Below are positions 15,253 through 23,366 of a stretch of 64,000 nucleotides of DNA, piece after piece. Source of the stretch: Euzebya pacifica (GTDB lineage Bacteria > Actinomycetota > Nitriliruptoria > Euzebyales > Euzebyaceae); contig NZ_CP031165.1 of NCBI RefSeq assembly GCF_003344865.1, positions 4,841,910-4,905,909 of the forward strand. Reading direction: 5' to 3'. Each line of letters opens with the position of its first letter. Positions within the stretch are counted from its first letter, which is position 1. Under the pieces are notes generated by a model. The model was not told where the DNA came from. It did no database searches and worked only from the letters and a program-made list of their open reading frames with translations. The translations under genes were made by a program, and so were the position numbers.

Positions 15253-16487
15253 TGGCCGGTCCACAGGTGGTCGTGGTCGGCGGTGGGCCCGCCGCTGCCG
15301 CGTTGGTCCACGGGCTGCACCGTGGCGGCCACGAGGGATCCGTCGTGGTGCTGGCCGGTGAGGGGTGCACGCCGTACGACCGGACGGCGGTGTCCAAGGG
15401 CCTGCTGACCGGTGAGGTGCCTACCGCGCCCGAGCTGTTCCCCGAGGTGCTGACCGCCGACGTCGTGCGCCATGCCGACGTCGTCGAGATCGACCGGGCC
15501 GCTCGCGAGGTCGTGACGGGCGACGACGACCGCATCGGCTTCGACCGGCTCGTGCTGGCCACCGGTGCGGCGCCCCGGGTGCCCCCGGTCCCGGGGCTGG
15601 ACGGCCCCCACGCCAGCACCCTTCGCGACGCCGCCGAGGCAGCTGTCCTGGCCGAGCGGTTGCGGCCCGGCGCCCGGCTGGTCGTCGTCGGCGCGGGCCT
15701 GATCGGGCTCGAGGTTGCGGCGGCGGCGCGCACCCGGGGCGCCTCGGTCACGGTGCTGGAGGCGGCCCCGACCGCCCTGAGTCGGGTGCTGCCGACCGTG
15801 GTGTCGGAGGTGGTGCTGAGCCGGCACGCCGCTGAGGGCATCGACGTGCGGCTGGGCACTCCTCCCTCCGCGGTGGTGTCCTCCTCCTCTTCTTCCGGGC
15901 AGGCCGTGGTCGTCCTGGCAGACGGGACCGAGCTGCCGGCCGACCACGTGCTGGTCGCCACCGGCGTCGCCCCACGCACCGACCTGGCGGCCGCCGCGGG
16001 CCTGGCCGTCGACGACGGCGTCCTGGTCGACGAGCGGCTCGTGACCAGCGACCCGGCGATCATGGCCATCGGCGACGTCGCCCGTGTCCGTGCCGCCGAC
16101 GGGACCACCGCGCGCCACGAGGCCTACACGCCGGCGATGGCCATGGGCCAGCACGCCGCCCGCACGATCCTCGGCGAGCCGACCCGGTTCGTCGACGTGC
16201 CGTGGTCGTGGTCGGACCAGCTGGACCTGAGCATCCAGGTCGCGGGCTGGCCCGACCGGGCCGACCGCTGGGTGCTGCGTGGGTCCGCCGAGGACCTGGA
16301 TGCTGGCCTGTTCGCCTTCGGTGTGCGCGACGGGCGGCTGGTCGCCGCGACCGGTGTGTCGCGTGGCCGACAGGTCGGCCGGATCGTCCGCGGCGCGCAG
16401 GCGTTGGTTGCCGCTGGCCTCGACGTCGACGATGCTGCCCTCGCAGACCCCTCCACCGACCTGCGCCGTTTGGCTCGCACCGGCTGA
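15252..16487 (+). CDS. FAD-dependent ferredoxin reductase
   Basis: This 411-residue flavoprotein is of the rubredoxin/putidaredoxin-reductase type. The FAD Rossmann motif GGGPAAAALVHGL is at the N-terminus, CTPYDRTAVSKG follows, and the NAD(P)H-binding VVVGAGLIGLEVAAAA sits mid-chain. The second FAD motif is DPAIMAIGDVARV, followed by the W-rich reductase C-terminal domain VPWSWSDQL. It passes electrons from NAD(P)H to a small iron-sulfur protein, here most likely the Rieske ferredoxin encoded divergently, and on to the P450 or an oxygenase. ATG 15252 overlaps the SDR stop (TGATG); GTG 15249 is an alternative. A run of serine codons (SSSSSS) interrupts one loop. Confidence 0.92.
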   Translation: MAGPQVVVVGGGPAAAALVHGLHRGGHEGSVVVLAGEGCTPYDRTAVSKGLLTGEVPTAPELFPEVLTADVVRHADVVEIDRAAREVVTGDDDRIGFDRLVLATGAAPRVPPVPGLDGPHASTLRDAAEAAVLAERLRPGARLVVVGAGLIGLEVAAAARTRGASVTVLEAAPTALSRVLPTVVSEVVLSRHAAEGIDVRLGTPPSAVVSSSSSSGQAVVVLADGTELPADHVLVATGVAPRTDLAAAAGLAVDDGVLVDERLVTSDPAIMAIGDVARVRAADGTTARHEAYTPAMAMGQHAARTILGEPTRFVDVPWSWSDQLDLSIQVAGWPDRADRWVLRGSAEDLDAGLFAFGVRDGRLVAATGVSRGRQVGRIVRGAQALVAAGLDVDDAALADPSTDLRRLARTG

Positions 16488-16530
16488 CGTTCGCTACGTT
16501 CTCACCCACCCCGAAGACCGAGGAGCCCTC

Positions 16531-17133
16531 ATGTCGACTGTCCACCTCCCGATCCTGCCCGCCGCCCGTCCGGCGCTGCTGGCCACCGTCCCCCGCCAGG
16601 TCGTGGCTGTCGCGGTCGGCAGCGCTGCGCTGGCGATCTCGGCCCAGCTGCAGGTGCCGATGTGGCCCGTGCCCATCACCGCGCAGACCCTCGTCGTGCT
16701 GCTGCTGGGCTTCGTGCTCGGCCCGAAGCTGGCGATGGCGACCGTGCTCACCTACCTGGGTGAGGGTGCGCTGGGCCTGCCCGTCTTCGCCGGCCTGACC
16801 GGCGGCGCCGCCACGCTGGTCGGCCCGACCGGTGGCTACCTGTGGGGCTTCGTCCTGGCCGCCGGCCTGACCGGTGCGCTCGCCCAGCGCGGCTGGCACC
16901 GTTCCGCACCGCTGGTCGCGGCCGCGATGGTGCTCGGCAACCTGGTCATCTACGCGATCGGCGCCAGCTACCTGACGACCTGGCTGCACTTCATGGCGGC
17001 CGACACCCTCGCCTGGGGCAACGCGGTCAAGGCCGCCTGGACCGGCGGCGTGTACCCGTTCCTCATCGGCGACGCCGTCAAGATCGCCCTCGCGATGGTC
17101 GCCCTCCCGGCCCTCTCCCGCCGCACCGACTGA
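16531..17133 (+). CDS. bioY: BioY biotin transporter S component
   Basis: This 200-residue membrane protein has the BioY pattern: WPVPITAQTLVVLLLGFVLG, GLPVFAGLTGGAATLVGPTGGYLWGF, and further hydrophobic helices. It is the biotin-binding S unit of an ECF importer, or a lone uptake protein. No ECF A or T genes are seen nearby. AGGAG precedes the ATG at 16531, and the gene begins 43 bases after the ferredoxin reductase, so it may share its transcript; a terminator follows. A biotin-dependent carboxylase in the same cluster (25383-27173) gives a reason for biotin import here. No BirA-type operator was recognised. Confidence 0.93.
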   Translation: MSTVHLPILPAARPALLATVPRQVVAVAVGSAALAISAQLQVPMWPVPITAQTLVVLLLGFVLGPKLAMATVLTYLGEGALGLPVFAGLTGGAATLVGPTGGYLWGFVLAAGLTGALAQRGWHRSAPLVAAAMVLGNLVIYAIGASYLTTWLHFMAADTLAWGNAVKAAWTGGVYPFLIGDAVKIALAMVALPALSRRTD

Positions 17134-17160
17134 ACCTCGCGTCACGCCCGACGCACCACG

Positions 17161-17187
17161 ACGCCCCGGCCCAAGCGGCCGGGGCGT
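17161..17187 (+). terminator. Rho-independent-like terminator after bioY
   Basis: ACGCCCCGGCC and GGCCGGGGCGT make a perfect 11-bp stem with the 5-base loop CAAGC, followed by TGTTG. It closes the SDR-ferredoxin reductase-bioY unit. Confidence 0.8.
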
Positions 17188-17250
17188 TGTTGCGTCCGGA
17201 CACCTTCACCTCCCCCTCGCTTCTCGACCGACCCCTGCCCCTCCTCTGCC

Positions 17251-17382
17251 CGACGGATTCGCCTCGGAGATGAACCGGTCGAGCGTGTGGCCGAGGCGAT
17301 TCCGTCGCCGACCGGCCTCGAGTGCGGCGCTGAACCCGAGAACACCGAGGCGAATCCGTCGCTGCGCGAGGCGAATCCGTCG
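17251..17382. repeat. Four copies of a 15-bp repeat in the gap after bioY
   Basis: The 315-bp gap 17134-17448 holds no gene beyond the terminator. GAGGCGAATCCGTCG occurs at 17347-17361 and 17368-17382, once with one change at 17293-17307, and once inverted at 17251-17265. Spacing is irregular (42, 54 and 21 bases between starts), so it is not CRISPR. Confidence 0.8.
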
Positions 17383-17448
17383 GGAGGGGCCGCCGGGCCG
17401 GGCCGTCGGAACGGGCCAACCGGCAAGCCCGGCGGGCAACCAAAGGAG

Positions 17449-18234
17449 CTACTGGAGGGTGACCATGCCGCCGTCGACGGGGAGCACGGCGCCGGTGACC
17501 CAGGAGGCGGCGCGGGAGGAGAGGAAGATGGCGGCACCGGCGGCGTCGTCGGGGCGGCCGACGCGGCCGAGCGGCACGGACTCCTCGATCCCCTCCTCGT
17601 CGGTCTCCAGCGCGAAAGCGGTCATCTTCGACGGGAAGATGCCGGGGGCGATTGCGTTGACCGTGATGTGCTCGCGGGCGAGGCGGGCGCCGACCACGCG
17701 GGTCAGCTGGTGCACGCCGGCCTTGGAGGCGGAGTAGGCGTAGGACTCCCAGATCGGGGTGCGCATGCCGTCGACCGACCCGATGTTGATCACCCTGGAG
17801 GGGTGGTCGGCGGTGGCCGCAGCGCGCAGCAGGTCCAGGCACGCCACGGTCAGGTTGAACGGCGCCTTCAGGTTGAGGGCCAGCACCTTGTCCCACGCCT
17901 CGTCGGGGTAGTCCTCGATGTCGGCACCCCACGTCGCGCCGGCGTTGTTGACCAGCACATCGAGCCGGTCCGTGTGCGCCGACAGCCCCTCGACGAGCGC
18001 CGCGACACCCTCGACGCTCGACACGTCCGCCGGCAGGGCCACGGCCCGCTCCCCCAGCTCCTCGACCAGCGCCTCGCAGGCCGACGCCGTTCGCGCCGAC
18101 ACGTAGACGGTGGCCCCTGCCGCGTGGAACCCACGGGTGATCATCTCACCGATTCCACGGGACCCGCCGGTCACGAGCACGTGCCGGCCGGCGACGTCGA
18201 ACAGCTCGGCCGGTCCGGAGGCACCCACGCTCAC
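17449..18234 (-). CDS. Short-chain dehydrogenase/reductase, RhlG/FabG-like
   Basis: This 261-residue SDR has TGGSRGIG at residues 22-29, the NNAGATWG motif, catalytic Ser in NIGSVDG and YSASK as Tyr/Lys pair. The C-terminus AAIFLSSRAASWVTGAVLPVDGG is the usual cofactor and tetramer segment. The sequence DVAGRHVLVTGGSRGIGEMI and the insertion DHPSRVINIGSVDGM resemble RhlG-type 3-ketoacyl reductases. The GTG at 18234 overlaps the stop of the FrhB-like gene as GTGA, so translation is coupled. It is the last gene of the leftward operon starting at operator 5. Confidence 0.9.
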   Translation of the reverse strand: MSVGASGPAELFDVAGRHVLVTGGSRGIGEMITRGFHAAGATVYVSARTASACEALVEELGERAVALPADVSSVEGVAALVEGLSAHTDRLDVLVNNAGATWGADIEDYPDEAWDKVLALNLKAPFNLTVACLDLLRAAATADHPSRVINIGSVDGMRTPIWESYAYSASKAGVHQLTRVVGARLAREHITVNAIAPGIFPSKMTAFALETDEEGIEESVPLGRVGRPDDAAGAAIFLSSRAASWVTGAVLPVDGGMVTLQ

Positions 18235-19352
18235 GTCGAGATGATGGGCAGCAGGCCGGGACGACGGGCGTCGCCGACCAGGTCGTCGGTGGGCCAGCGC
18301 TTGCGGGACACCGTCGACAGCTTGGTCAGCAGGTTCATCGCCACCGGGTCCTCCTCACCGGGACGCGCCTCGATCAGGCCGGCGTCGATGACGCCCTTCA
18401 TCCACTCCTCCCCGCGGGCGGTGCGGATGAGGGTCAGCGTCCAGTTGTCGTCCGCGCCGATCCCGCCGGTGGAGATGTCGGCGTGCTCGGCCGCGAAGTC
18501 CGGGCACTTCTTGCAGCCCTCGCGGGTGTAGGGGTGGAACTCCTTGAGCGGCAGCTCGTGGTACGAGCCGTCCCGCAGCCACACCATGTAGCGGCCCTTG
18601 ATGTTGACCTTCACGACGTCGTTGATGTCGATGTCGTGGTTGGCCAGGACCAGCTTCTGCCCCTCGTAGGTGAAGGTCTTGGAGCACAGCAGGCCGATCG
18701 TCAGGGCGATCTTGCGCTTGTACTTGTTCACCCCGTACGTCTCGACCGTGCCGTTGATCGACGCCTGGCAGGACATGCCGACCAGCGCGATCTGCTTGAG
18801 CTTCTGCTCGTCGGCCTGCTTCATCGCCAGCGGGTTGGCGGAGTAGGTGTAGCGCGACCCAGCTGTGGCCAGCACGCCCTCGCGGTCGGTGACGAGGGCG
18901 GGTTCGGAGTCGAACGGTCCGCGCGTCTCCGTGATCGCCGACGTCAGCGCGCCGTCGATCATCTCGTTCTCCAGCCCCCAGATGAGGAGGGTGGACACGA
19001 GCCCGCCGTCCTGGCCCTGCTCGTGCACGGTCTTCTCCGTGGCACGGGTCAGCAGGATCGAGCGGACGTGGCCGTAGACCTGGTCGGGTTCGCGGGGCTG
19101 GCCGAACAACACCTCGTCGATGTCGGTCTCCCAGTTGCGGAACCGGGGACACGCGCGGGTGCAGATGTCGCAGCCGCGGTCACCGATGACGCACTGGTCC
19201 TTCTCCATCCCCTCGCCGATCTGCACCGGCCAGTAGTCCTCGGTGTAGCCGAGGACGTCCCGGGGGCAGACCATGACGCAGGCGGCGCAACCGGTGCACA
19301 ACCCGGGCTCCACGACCTCGCGGTACAGCTCTCGCCAGTGCACGTCACCCAT
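18231..19352 (-). CDS. Coenzyme F420 hydrogenase/dehydrogenase beta-subunit-like protein (FrhB family)
   Basis: This 373-residue iron-sulfur flavoprotein carries two N-terminal 4Fe-4S motifs: Cys-19/22/25/29 (CTGCAACVMVC) and Cys-54/61/64/68. FrhB N and C domains follow, with GMSCQASINGTVETYG and CKKCPDFAAEHADISTGGIGADDNW, characteristic of the family. FrhB proteins hold FAD and exchange hydride with F420 while moving electrons to iron-sulfur partners. Here it lies between two SDRs, not beside a hydrogenase, so it may couple F420H2 (from the LLM enzyme) to reduction of an unsaturated acyl-CoA or ring. That link is inferred. ATG 19352 has GGAG 7 bases upstream. Confidence 0.9.
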   Translation of the reverse strand: MGDVHWRELYREVVEPGLCTGCAACVMVCPRDVLGYTEDYWPVQIGEGMEKDQCVIGDRGCDICTRACPRFRNWETDIDEVLFGQPREPDQVYGHVRSILLTRATEKTVHEQGQDGGLVSTLLIWGLENEMIDGALTSAITETRGPFDSEPALVTDREGVLATAGSRYTYSANPLAMKQADEQKLKQIALVGMSCQASINGTVETYGVNKYKRKIALTIGLLCSKTFTYEGQKLVLANHDIDINDVVKVNIKGRYMVWLRDGSYHELPLKEFHPYTREGCKKCPDFAAEHADISTGGIGADDNWTLTLIRTARGEEWMKGVIDAGLIEARPGEEDPVAMNLLTKLSTVSRKRWPTDDLVGDARRPGLLPIIST

Positions 19353-19372
19353 AACAAGTCTCCGGTCGTCGA

Positions 19373-20182
19373 TCAGCCACGGGGCGGGAACACCGACCCG
19401 AAGGGGTGGGGAGAAAGATGCCAGCCTCCGTCTACCACGACGGTTGCACCGGTCACGTATCCGGCTGCTCGGCTGAGCAGGAACGCCGCCGGGCCGAGCA
19501 GCTCGTCGGACGCGCCGAACCGGCCGAGCGGGATGTTGTCCAGGGCCGCATCGTGGACCGGTCCGAAGCTCCACATGCCGGCGTCGGCTCCCTCGGTGGA
19601 GAAGGCGCCGGGGGCGAGGGAGTTGATGCGCAGGCCCCTGGGTCCCCACTCCACGGCGAGGGAGCGGATGAGTGCCTCCAGGCCGGCCTTGGCGGCGCTG
19701 GAGTGGGCGGCGCCTGGAACCTCGCGTTCGGCCAGGGCGCTGGAGACCATCATGGCTGCGCCGGGGGTGCCGGCCCCGAGCAACGGCTGCGCCCAGCGGC
19801 GGAGCACCTGGAAGGGGCCGTTCAGGCTGGAGCCGACGACCGCGGCGAACCCGCCCGGGCTGATGTCCTCGGCCGCCGCGAGGAAGGCGCCGCTGGCGGC
19901 GTTGACCAGCAGCGGGACCGGTCCGCCCTCGGCCTCGGCGGCGGTGAAGGCCGCGTCGACGGCGTCGGCGTCACGGATGTCGGCGGCGAGCGGGGTGATC
20001 GACCCGTCGGACTCGGCAGCCACGGCCTCGAGCCGTTCCATCCGACGGCCGACGACGAACACCTCGACCCCGGCGCCGGCCAGCATCAGCGCGATGTCAC
20101 GCCCGATCCCGGAGCTGCCACCGGTGACGAGCGCCCGATCGGCGGCGGGCACCCAGGGGCCCTGGAAGTAGGCGGACGACAT
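19373..20182 (-). CDS. 2,4-dienoyl-CoA reductase-like SDR
   Basis: This 269-residue SDR has TGGSSGIG at residues 20-27 and NAASGAF where classical SDRs have NNAG. The catalytic Tyr is replaced: the motif reads AAHSSAAKAG with Lys-165 and His-160. The following segment LIRSLAVEWGPRGLRINSLAPGAFSTEGADAG closely follows peroxisomal/mitochondrial 2,4-dienoyl-CoA reductases, which also lack the Tyr. It should reduce a conjugated dienoyl-CoA with NADPH. It heads the operon with the FrhB-like protein and a second SDR. Operator 5 lies 41 bases upstream and its end makes the -10-like TAGAAT; GAGGAAG precedes the ATG. Confidence 0.85.
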   Translation of the reverse strand: MSSAYFQGPWVPAADRALVTGGSSGIGRDIALMLAGAGVEVFVVGRRMERLEAVAAESDGSITPLAADIRDADAVDAAFTAAEAEGGPVPLLVNAASGAFLAAAEDISPGGFAAVVGSSLNGPFQVLRRWAQPLLGAGTPGAAMMVSSALAEREVPGAAHSSAAKAGLEALIRSLAVEWGPRGLRINSLAPGAFSTEGADAGMWSFGPVHDAALDNIPLGRFGASDELLGPAAFLLSRAAGYVTGATVVVDGGWHLSPHPFGSVFPPRG

Positions 20183-20222
20183 GGCGGCTTCCTCGCGAGT
20201 GTTCGATGGTTGCCGGTGATTC

Positions 20223-20238
20223 TACCGACTGTTTGGTA
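20223..20238. promoter_or_regulatory. Operator 5 upstream of dienoyl-CoA reductase operon
   Basis: TACCGACTGTTTGGTA fits the 16-bp core. Reading left, its end continues into TAGAAT, a near-ideal -10. The right side runs to the 3' end of the ligase gene, so this operator serves one direction. Confidence 0.8.
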
Positions 20239-20326
20239 AGTGATAGTAGGGCGAGCGCTGCCCGCCGGTCAAGCGCTGGTCGGTTCCGCCGACCACGCCA
20301 CGCCGACCGAGCCGGCCACGACCCGA

Positions 20327-21970
20327 TCAGGTGAGGGGTGCGCGACCGGCGAAGTCCTCGACGGCCCGATCCCGCAGGTCGACCTTGCGGATCTTGGTGG
20401 CCGACATCGGCCACTCCTCGATGAAGGCGACGTGGCGGGGGATCTTGAAGCTGGCGATCTCGTCGCGGCACCAGTCGATGATGTCCTGCTCGGTCAGCCC
20501 GGAGCCGGGACGGATCTCGAGGTAGGCCACGGCGACCTCCCCGAGCCGGTCGTCGGGCAGGCCGACGACGGCAGCCATCTGCACGTCGGGGTGGGCGATC
20601 AGGTGGGACTCGATCTCGATCGCGGCGACGTTCTCGCCGCCGATCTTGAGCATGTCCTTCAGCCGACCGCGGAACTCCAGCAGGCCGTCGACGGTGATGA
20701 CGCCCAGGTCGCCGGTGTGGAACCAGCCCTCGTCGTCCATCACCTCCGCCGTCTTCTCCTCCAGCCCGTGGTAGTGGGAGAACAACGTGGTGCCACGGCA
20801 GACGATCTCGCCCTCCACCCCCGCCGGGGCCGGCTGGTTGTCGCCGATGGTCCGGACCTCGACCTCGGCACCGCGCAACGGCCTGCCGGGTCGCATGCGC
20901 AGCTCGAAGGGGTCGTGCGGGTCGGCCATGGCGATGGATCCGGCGACCTCGGTCATGCCGAAGGCGGTGACGACCTTCGTCCCGGGCAGCTTGCCCTCCA
21001 GCTCGCGGAGCTGCGTGGGCGGTGCGACGGTGAAGACGCTGCGGACCCGGCGGAAGGGCTCGGGGTCGAAGTCGGGGTGGTCGACCAGCCCGTCGGTGAT
21101 CGGCGGGAACGCGGTGTACAGGACGGTCGCCTGCTCCTCGGCGATCATCCGCAGGCCCACCGCGGCGTCGAAGGCCTGCATGTTGCAGTAGGTCCCGACC
21201 GACCAGAGCATGGCGAACAGCGGTTGCGAGCAGGCGCTGTGGAACATCGGCAGCGGGCTGAACATGACGTCGCCGCGGCGCACGTCCATGCGTACGGCGG
21301 TCTCCTGTCCCTGGCGAACCATCGCCTCGTGGCTGAGCACACAGCCCTTGGGCAGCGACGTCGTGCCGGAGGTGTAGAAGATCGTCGCCGGGTCGCGCAG
21401 GGCCACGCGGGCGGCCTCGTGCTCGACCACGGCCTCGGTGACGTCAGCGCCGGCCGCCTCGAAACGCTTGGCCGGCAGGAATCCCGTCGCCCCGGTGGAG
21501 GAGAGGTCCACCACGTGGCGCAGCGCGGGGGCCTCGGTCAGGGACAACGGTGCCCCGTCGGCGGCGCCGGTCTGCTCGGCGAGCGCGGGGAAGGCGTGGG
21601 TGACCCGTTCGGTGAACGCGATCACGCCCTCCTCGTCGGCCACGGCCAGCACCGCGATGTCGGCGTCGGGTACGACGTGGCGCAGCTCACGTGACCGGAA
21701 CCGGCTGTTGATCGGCACCAGGACGGCGCCGAGGAGGAGGGTGCCGAACCAGACCTCGAGGTAGTCCAGGGAGTTGGGCATCAGCACGCCGACCCGGTCG
21801 CCCGCCCGGACGCCGAGTCCGTGGAGCGACCGCGCGGCCGCCACCGATCCGTCCAGCAGCTGCTGGTAGGTCCGGCGGTCGTCGGGGAAGACGATCGCCG
21901 TGCGGTCGGGGTCGAGGGTGGCGCCCCTGATGATCAGGTCGCCACCGGTGCACACCTCGCGGTACTCCAC
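20327..21970 (-). CDS. Acyl-CoA synthetase (AMP-forming)
   Basis: This 547-residue ANL ligase has the P-loop FYTSGTTSLPKG near residues 197-208, the A5 motif AFGMTEVAGS and the A7/A8 region WFHTGDLGVITVDGLLEFRGRLKDMLKIGGENV. Near the C-terminus MSATKIRKVDLRD supplies the catalytic Lys region. It resembles medium-chain or aryl/cyclic acid CoA ligases. It lies 54 bases behind the thiolase on the same strand, so the two probably form one transcript from operator 6. Activation and thiolysis in one operon fits a complete side-chain removal module. Confidence 0.92.
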   Translation of the reverse strand: MEYREVCTGGDLIIRGATLDPDRTAIVFPDDRRTYQQLLDGSVAAARSLHGLGVRAGDRVGVLMPNSLDYLEVWFGTLLLGAVLVPINSRFRSRELRHVVPDADIAVLAVADEEGVIAFTERVTHAFPALAEQTGAADGAPLSLTEAPALRHVVDLSSTGATGFLPAKRFEAAGADVTEAVVEHEAARVALRDPATIFYTSGTTSLPKGCVLSHEAMVRQGQETAVRMDVRRGDVMFSPLPMFHSACSQPLFAMLWSVGTYCNMQAFDAAVGLRMIAEEQATVLYTAFPPITDGLVDHPDFDPEPFRRVRSVFTVAPPTQLRELEGKLPGTKVVTAFGMTEVAGSIAMADPHDPFELRMRPGRPLRGAEVEVRTIGDNQPAPAGVEGEIVCRGTTLFSHYHGLEEKTAEVMDDEGWFHTGDLGVITVDGLLEFRGRLKDMLKIGGENVAAIEIESHLIAHPDVQMAAVVGLPDDRLGEVAVAYLEIRPGSGLTEQDIIDWCRDEIASFKIPRHVAFIEEWPMSATKIRKVDLRDRAVEDFAGRAPLT

Positions 21971-22024
21971 GTCTGGCCCTCTTCTGTTCGACGTCGGCTC
22001 TGGAACCCTGCGGTCGAGGTTGGC

Positions 22025-23230
22025 CTAGCCCAGGCGCTCGATGATCGTGGCGTTGGCCATGCCGCCGCCCTCGCACATCGTCTGCAGGCCGAAGCGGCCG
22101 CCGGTCTGCTCGAGCACGTTGATCAGGGTGGTCATCAGCTTGGCGCCGGACGCACCCAGCGGGTGGCCGTTGGCCATGGCCCCGCCGTTGATGTTCACCT
22201 TGGCCATGTCCGCGCCGGTCTCGGCCTGCCAGGCCAGCACGACCGGGGCGAAGGCCTCGTTGACCTCGAAGGCGTCGATGTCGTCGATGGTCATGCCGGC
22301 CCGCTCGAGGACCTTCTTGGTGGCGGGGATGACGCCGGTGAGCATCAGCACGGGGTCATCGCCGACGACGGCGACCTCGCGGATGACGGCGCGAGGGGTC
22401 AGGCCCAGCTCGTCGGCCTTCTCGCGGGACATGACCAGCACGGCGGCGGCGCCGTCGGAGATCTGGGAGGCCCCACCGGCGTGCACGACCCAGTTCAGGT
22501 CGGGATAGGTCTCGGCCAGCTCGTCGCTGTGGAAGGCGGGCTTGAGGCTGGCCAGCGACTCGGGGCTGGTGCTGGGACGGATGCCCTCGTCGGCGGTCAT
22601 CTTCTCGCCGGTCGGACCCTCGCCACGGTTGACGGCGACCTGCAGCAGCTCGTTCTCGAAGCGGCCGTCCTTGGTTGCCTCGTTGGCGCGGCGGTGGGAC
22701 TCGGTGGCCAAGTTGTCCAGGTCGGCGCGGGTCAGGCCCCACTTGGCGGCGATCATCTCGGCGCTGATGCCCTGGTTGACCAGCCCGCCGCGCTCGGCGT
22801 AGCGGTCGGCGACCTTGGTGCCGAAGGAGTCCTTGCCCTGGGCGGAGGAGAACATCGGCACACGCGACATGACCTCCACGCCACAGGCGATGGCCACGTC
22901 GTAGGCGCCGGACTGCACACCCTGGGCGGCGAAGTGCAGCGCCTGCTGGGACGACCCGCACTGGCGGTCGATCGAGGTGGCAGGGACGTGTTCGGGGAAC
23001 CCAGCACCCAGGACGGCGTTGCGGCCGACGTTGAAGGACTGCTCGCCGGACTGGGAGACGCAGCCGGTGATGACGTCGTCGACGATGCCCGGGTCGATGC
23101 CGGTGCGCTCGACAAGCCCGGACAGGACCTCGGCAAGCAGGTCGACGGGGTGCCAGCCGGACAGGGCGCCGCCGGGCTTGCCCTTCCCGATGGGGGTCCT
23201 GAGGACGTCGACGATCACGGCTTCACGCAT
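22025..23230 (-). CDS. Acetyl-CoA acyltransferase (thiolase), degradative type
   Basis: This 401-residue thiolase has all catalytic residues: Cys-91 in DRQCGSSQQ (acyl carrier), His-356 in NGHPLGASG and Cys-386 in MCEGGGMANA. The substrate loop NEAFAPVVLAWQ and the oxyanion His are also present. It cleaves a 3-oxoacyl-CoA to acetyl-CoA (or propionyl-CoA) and a shortened acyl-CoA. The sequence style resembles FadA5-like steroid thiolases as well as general FadA, which I cannot separate by eye. Operator 6 lies 56 bases upstream. It is followed by the acyl-CoA ligase. Confidence 0.94.
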   Translation of the reverse strand: MREAVIVDVLRTPIGKGKPGGALSGWHPVDLLAEVLSGLVERTGIDPGIVDDVITGCVSQSGEQSFNVGRNAVLGAGFPEHVPATSIDRQCGSSQQALHFAAQGVQSGAYDVAIACGVEVMSRVPMFSSAQGKDSFGTKVADRYAERGGLVNQGISAEMIAAKWGLTRADLDNLATESHRRANEATKDGRFENELLQVAVNRGEGPTGEKMTADEGIRPSTSPESLASLKPAFHSDELAETYPDLNWVVHAGGASQISDGAAAVLVMSREKADELGLTPRAVIREVAVVGDDPVLMLTGVIPATKKVLERAGMTIDDIDAFEVNEAFAPVVLAWQAETGADMAKVNINGGAMANGHPLGASGAKLMTTLINVLEQTGGRFGLQTMCEGGGMANATIIERLG

Positions 23231-23285
23231 GGCGGGCTCCTGGGGATGTGGAGGTGAGGTGCTACCTGCTCGAGCAACAGCGTAC

Positions 23286-23303
23286 TTACCTACTAGTCGG
23301 TAA
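23286..23303. promoter_or_regulatory. Operator 6 upstream of thiolase-ligase operon
   Basis: TTACCTACTAGTCGGTAA has matching outer arms TTACC and GGTAA and an ACTAGT centre. It lies in the 136-base gap between the thiolase start and the 3' end of the OYE gene and so controls the thiolase side. Confidence 0.78.
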
Positions 23304-23366
23304 ACAGGTTGGCGACATCGAACACCGGGCCGAACCGTTCAGTCAAGTCCAGTCAGTCGAGCCCGG

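Noticed and set aside
17251-17382. CRISPR-like short repeat cluster
   Set aside because: The 15-mers are irregularly spaced and one is inverted; no cas genes.
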